NCBI GenBank assembly: GCA_017578085.1
Contig: PKQR01000139.1
Span: 1-5,662 of the forward strand
Length of the DNA stretch: 5,662 nucleotides
Reading direction: 5' to 3'
Origin: Bacillota bacterium
Lineage (GTDB): Bacteria > Bacillota > Limnochordia > Limnochordales > ZCTH02-B6
Within the stretch, counting starts at the first letter, position 1, and each line of letters opens with the position of its first letter. Positions 5,548 through 5,662 of the stretch are shown one piece after another. The position numbers were made by a program, and so were the translations under genes. The notes beneath the pieces were generated by a model that saw nothing but the letters and a program-made list of their open reading frames with translations, searched no databases and was not told where the DNA came from.

Positions 5548-5662
5548 GTGCCGTCTATCCGCTGGTCCATTGATCTCGGTCGCTTCGGCGGCATTACGGT
5601 TCGCCTGCACGTCACCTTCCTCTTGTTCTTGGCGTGGATCGCCATCGCCAACTACGTGGCCG
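5548..5662 (+). CDS. Site-2-protease-like (M50 family) membrane metalloprotease, N-terminal fragment cut by window edge
   Basis: Only 38 residues are visible. They read as a short polar start (SIRWSIDLGRFGGITVRLHV, residues 3-22) followed by a hydrophobic span (TFLLFLAWIAIAN, 23-35). A WSI-x-LGR-x-GGI-x-V-x-LH-x-TFLL pattern is typical of the N-terminus of bacterial S2P/Rip3-type zinc proteases, which cleave substrates such as anti-sigma factors within the membrane. The HExxH zinc motif would come soon after the cut, so catalysis cannot be confirmed here. The GTG at 5548 is the only reasonable start, because an in-frame TAG lies at 5536-5538. Its ribosome binding site is poor: G-runs lie either directly against the GTG or 13 bases away, so expression may depend on coupling to the PspC gene 30 bases upstream. 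The call rests on N-terminal pattern recognition alone. Confidence 0.72.
   Translation, partial: MPSIRWSIDLGRFGGITVRLHVTFLLFLAWIAIANYVA

Overview
This GC-rich window has G/C-dominated third codon positions, frequent GTG starts and good AGGAGG-type ribosome binding sites. This suits a high-GC Gram-positive (Firmicutes/Bacillota-type) or similar free-living bacterium, but no marker here fixes the taxon. There is no mobile element, CRISPR array, rRNA or tRNA gene, and no region of alien composition. It reads as an ordinary chromosomal segment cut at both edges.

Layout. (1) Positions 1-1434, minus strand: two genes of a molybdenum hydroxylase (xanthine dehydrogenase / aerobic CO dehydrogenase family) in medium-then-small subunit order. 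The FAD subunit comes first, followed by the [2Fe-2S] subunit, which runs off the left edge. The molybdopterin-binding large subunit is probably just beyond that edge. (2) Positions 1435-1825: about 390 bases without a convincing gene, then a 49-residue single-span membrane protein on the plus strand (1826-1975). (3) 2008-3252, minus strand: an RtcB-family RNA ligase, convergent with the small gene. (4) 3423-3887, plus strand: the tRNA wobble 2'-O-methyltransferase TrmL, divergent from rtcB. Its sigma-A-like promoter is placed so that the mRNA would start at the ATG itself (leaderless). (5) 3994-5662, plus strand: an MscS-type mechanosensitive channel, a PspC-domain membrane protein and the start of a site-2-protease-like gene. 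They are closely spaced and probably one operon.

How the genes fit together. The rtcB/trmL pair share one control region and both act on tRNA: TrmL methylates the wobble nucleotide, and RtcB rejoins RNAs with 2',3'-cyclic phosphate ends, such as cleaved anticodon loops. A functional link is inference only. The mscS-pspC-S2P cluster suggests an envelope or membrane-stress unit: tension release, a stress-sensing membrane protein and an intramembrane protease. The molybdenum hydroxylase is a separate catabolic or redox unit whose substrate cannot be told from these two subunits.

No wholly new system is evident. The points most worth a second look are the predicted leaderless trmL transcript, the small membrane protein, the structured trmL-mscS spacer and the envelope-stress operon.
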